Shown in pieces: positions 5,895 through 5,974 of a stretch of DNA of 5,974 nucleotides. The DNA comes from CAZLWF01 sp031972835. GTDB lineage: Bacteria; Patescibacteriota; Minisyncoccia; Phycocordibacterales; UBA9973. The stretch's first letter is position 1. Each line of letters starts with the position of its first letter. Made by a program: the position numbers and the translations under genes. The stretch lies in contig DALYDX010000026.1 in the NCBI GenBank assembly GCA_031972835.1, positions 1 to 5,974 of the forward strand, read 5' to 3'. Below the pieces are notes generated by a model. That model was not told where the DNA came from. It saw nothing but the letters and a program-made list of their open reading frames with translations, and did not search any database.

Positions 5895-5974
5895 TTCTGC
5901 ACCCGTCATTTCTATAAACGCCAGCTCAAGCGGTAGGACAGGCACAGAAGCATAAGCTATGCGCTCGATGGCCT
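5883..5974 (-). CDS. dnaX: C-terminal end of a DNA polymerase III gamma/tau-like protein (partial)
   Basis: The minus strand is open from the right edge to a TAG at 5885-5883, giving the last 29 residues of a protein. The segment SVPVLPLELAFIEMTG closely resembles the 'P-x-LPLELAxxE' helix at the end of domain III in bacterial gamma/tau clamp-loader subunits. If correct, the protein stops soon after domain III and is a short gamma-like form without a long tau tail. Most of the gene lies outside the window, so the call rests on one short motif. It is followed by the tRNA-Gln gene on the same strand. Confidence 0.55.
   Translation of the reverse strand, partial: AIERIAYASVPVLPLELAFIEMTGAELKS

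Noticed and set aside
1..5974. Alternative genetic code with UGA as glycine, known in some CPR lineages
   Set aside because: Conserved glycines are encoded by GGN, and no in-frame TGA interrupts any conserved domain. TGA is not used as a stop among the seven visible genes, but that is too small a sample to mean anything.
1..5974. CRISPR array, insertion-sequence ends or a duplicated tRNA 3' end marking an integration site
   Set aside because: Reading through both strands I saw no spaced repeats, no terminal inverted repeats around the recombinase, and no second copy of the tRNA-Gln 3' end.

Overview
The window looks like a piece of an AT-rich bacterial chromosome, most likely from a Patescibacteria/CPR (Parcubacteria-like) organism. 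The reasons are the style of the large serine recombinase, very compact genes, starts without clear Shine-Dalgarno sequences, and a small split copper-handling gene set of a kind I associate with that group. The lineage is an inference from style, not a search result. The standard genetic code fits: every conserved motif reads through, and all seven visible stops are TAA or TAG.

Layout, left to right. Positions 1-1026 (+) hold the 3' part of a large serine recombinase gene whose catalytic N-terminus lies off the left edge. It converges on, and overlaps by 8 bp, a five-gene block on the minus strand (5605 down to 1019). In transcription order this block is csoR (copper-sensing repressor), a membrane-anchored DUF305 protein, copA (P1B-type copper ATPase), an HMA-SafE/DsbD-like membrane protein, and a membrane-anchored cupredoxin-like protein. 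Upstream of csoR lies a short regulatory region. It has a near-consensus sigma70-type promoter whose -10 sits inside a perfect 15+1+15 bp palindrome with TACCC/GGGTA half-sites. That palindrome also covers the csoR start codon, so the mRNA should be leaderless or nearly so. A terminator-like hairpin directly upstream separates this promoter from a tRNA-Gln(UUG) gene (5844-5774, minus). The tRNA has its own good promoter embedded in the end of a partial minus-strand gene, whose last 29 residues resemble the C-terminus of the DNA polymerase III gamma/tau subunit.

How the genes fit together: CsoR would bind the palindrome and switch off the promoter until Cu(I) binds its Cys-His-Cys site. CopA would then pump Cu(I) out of the cytoplasm. 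The DUF305 protein, with two HH-containing repeats and many Met residues, and the cupredoxin-like protein, with Cys/Cys/Met candidate ligands, are placed to bind copper outside the membrane. The HMA-SafE protein could move copper or reducing power across the membrane through its two intramembrane cysteines. The block lies between housekeeping genes (dnaX-like, tRNA-Gln) and a site-specific recombinase, so it may be the cargo of an integrated element, but no attachment-site repeat can be seen inside the window.
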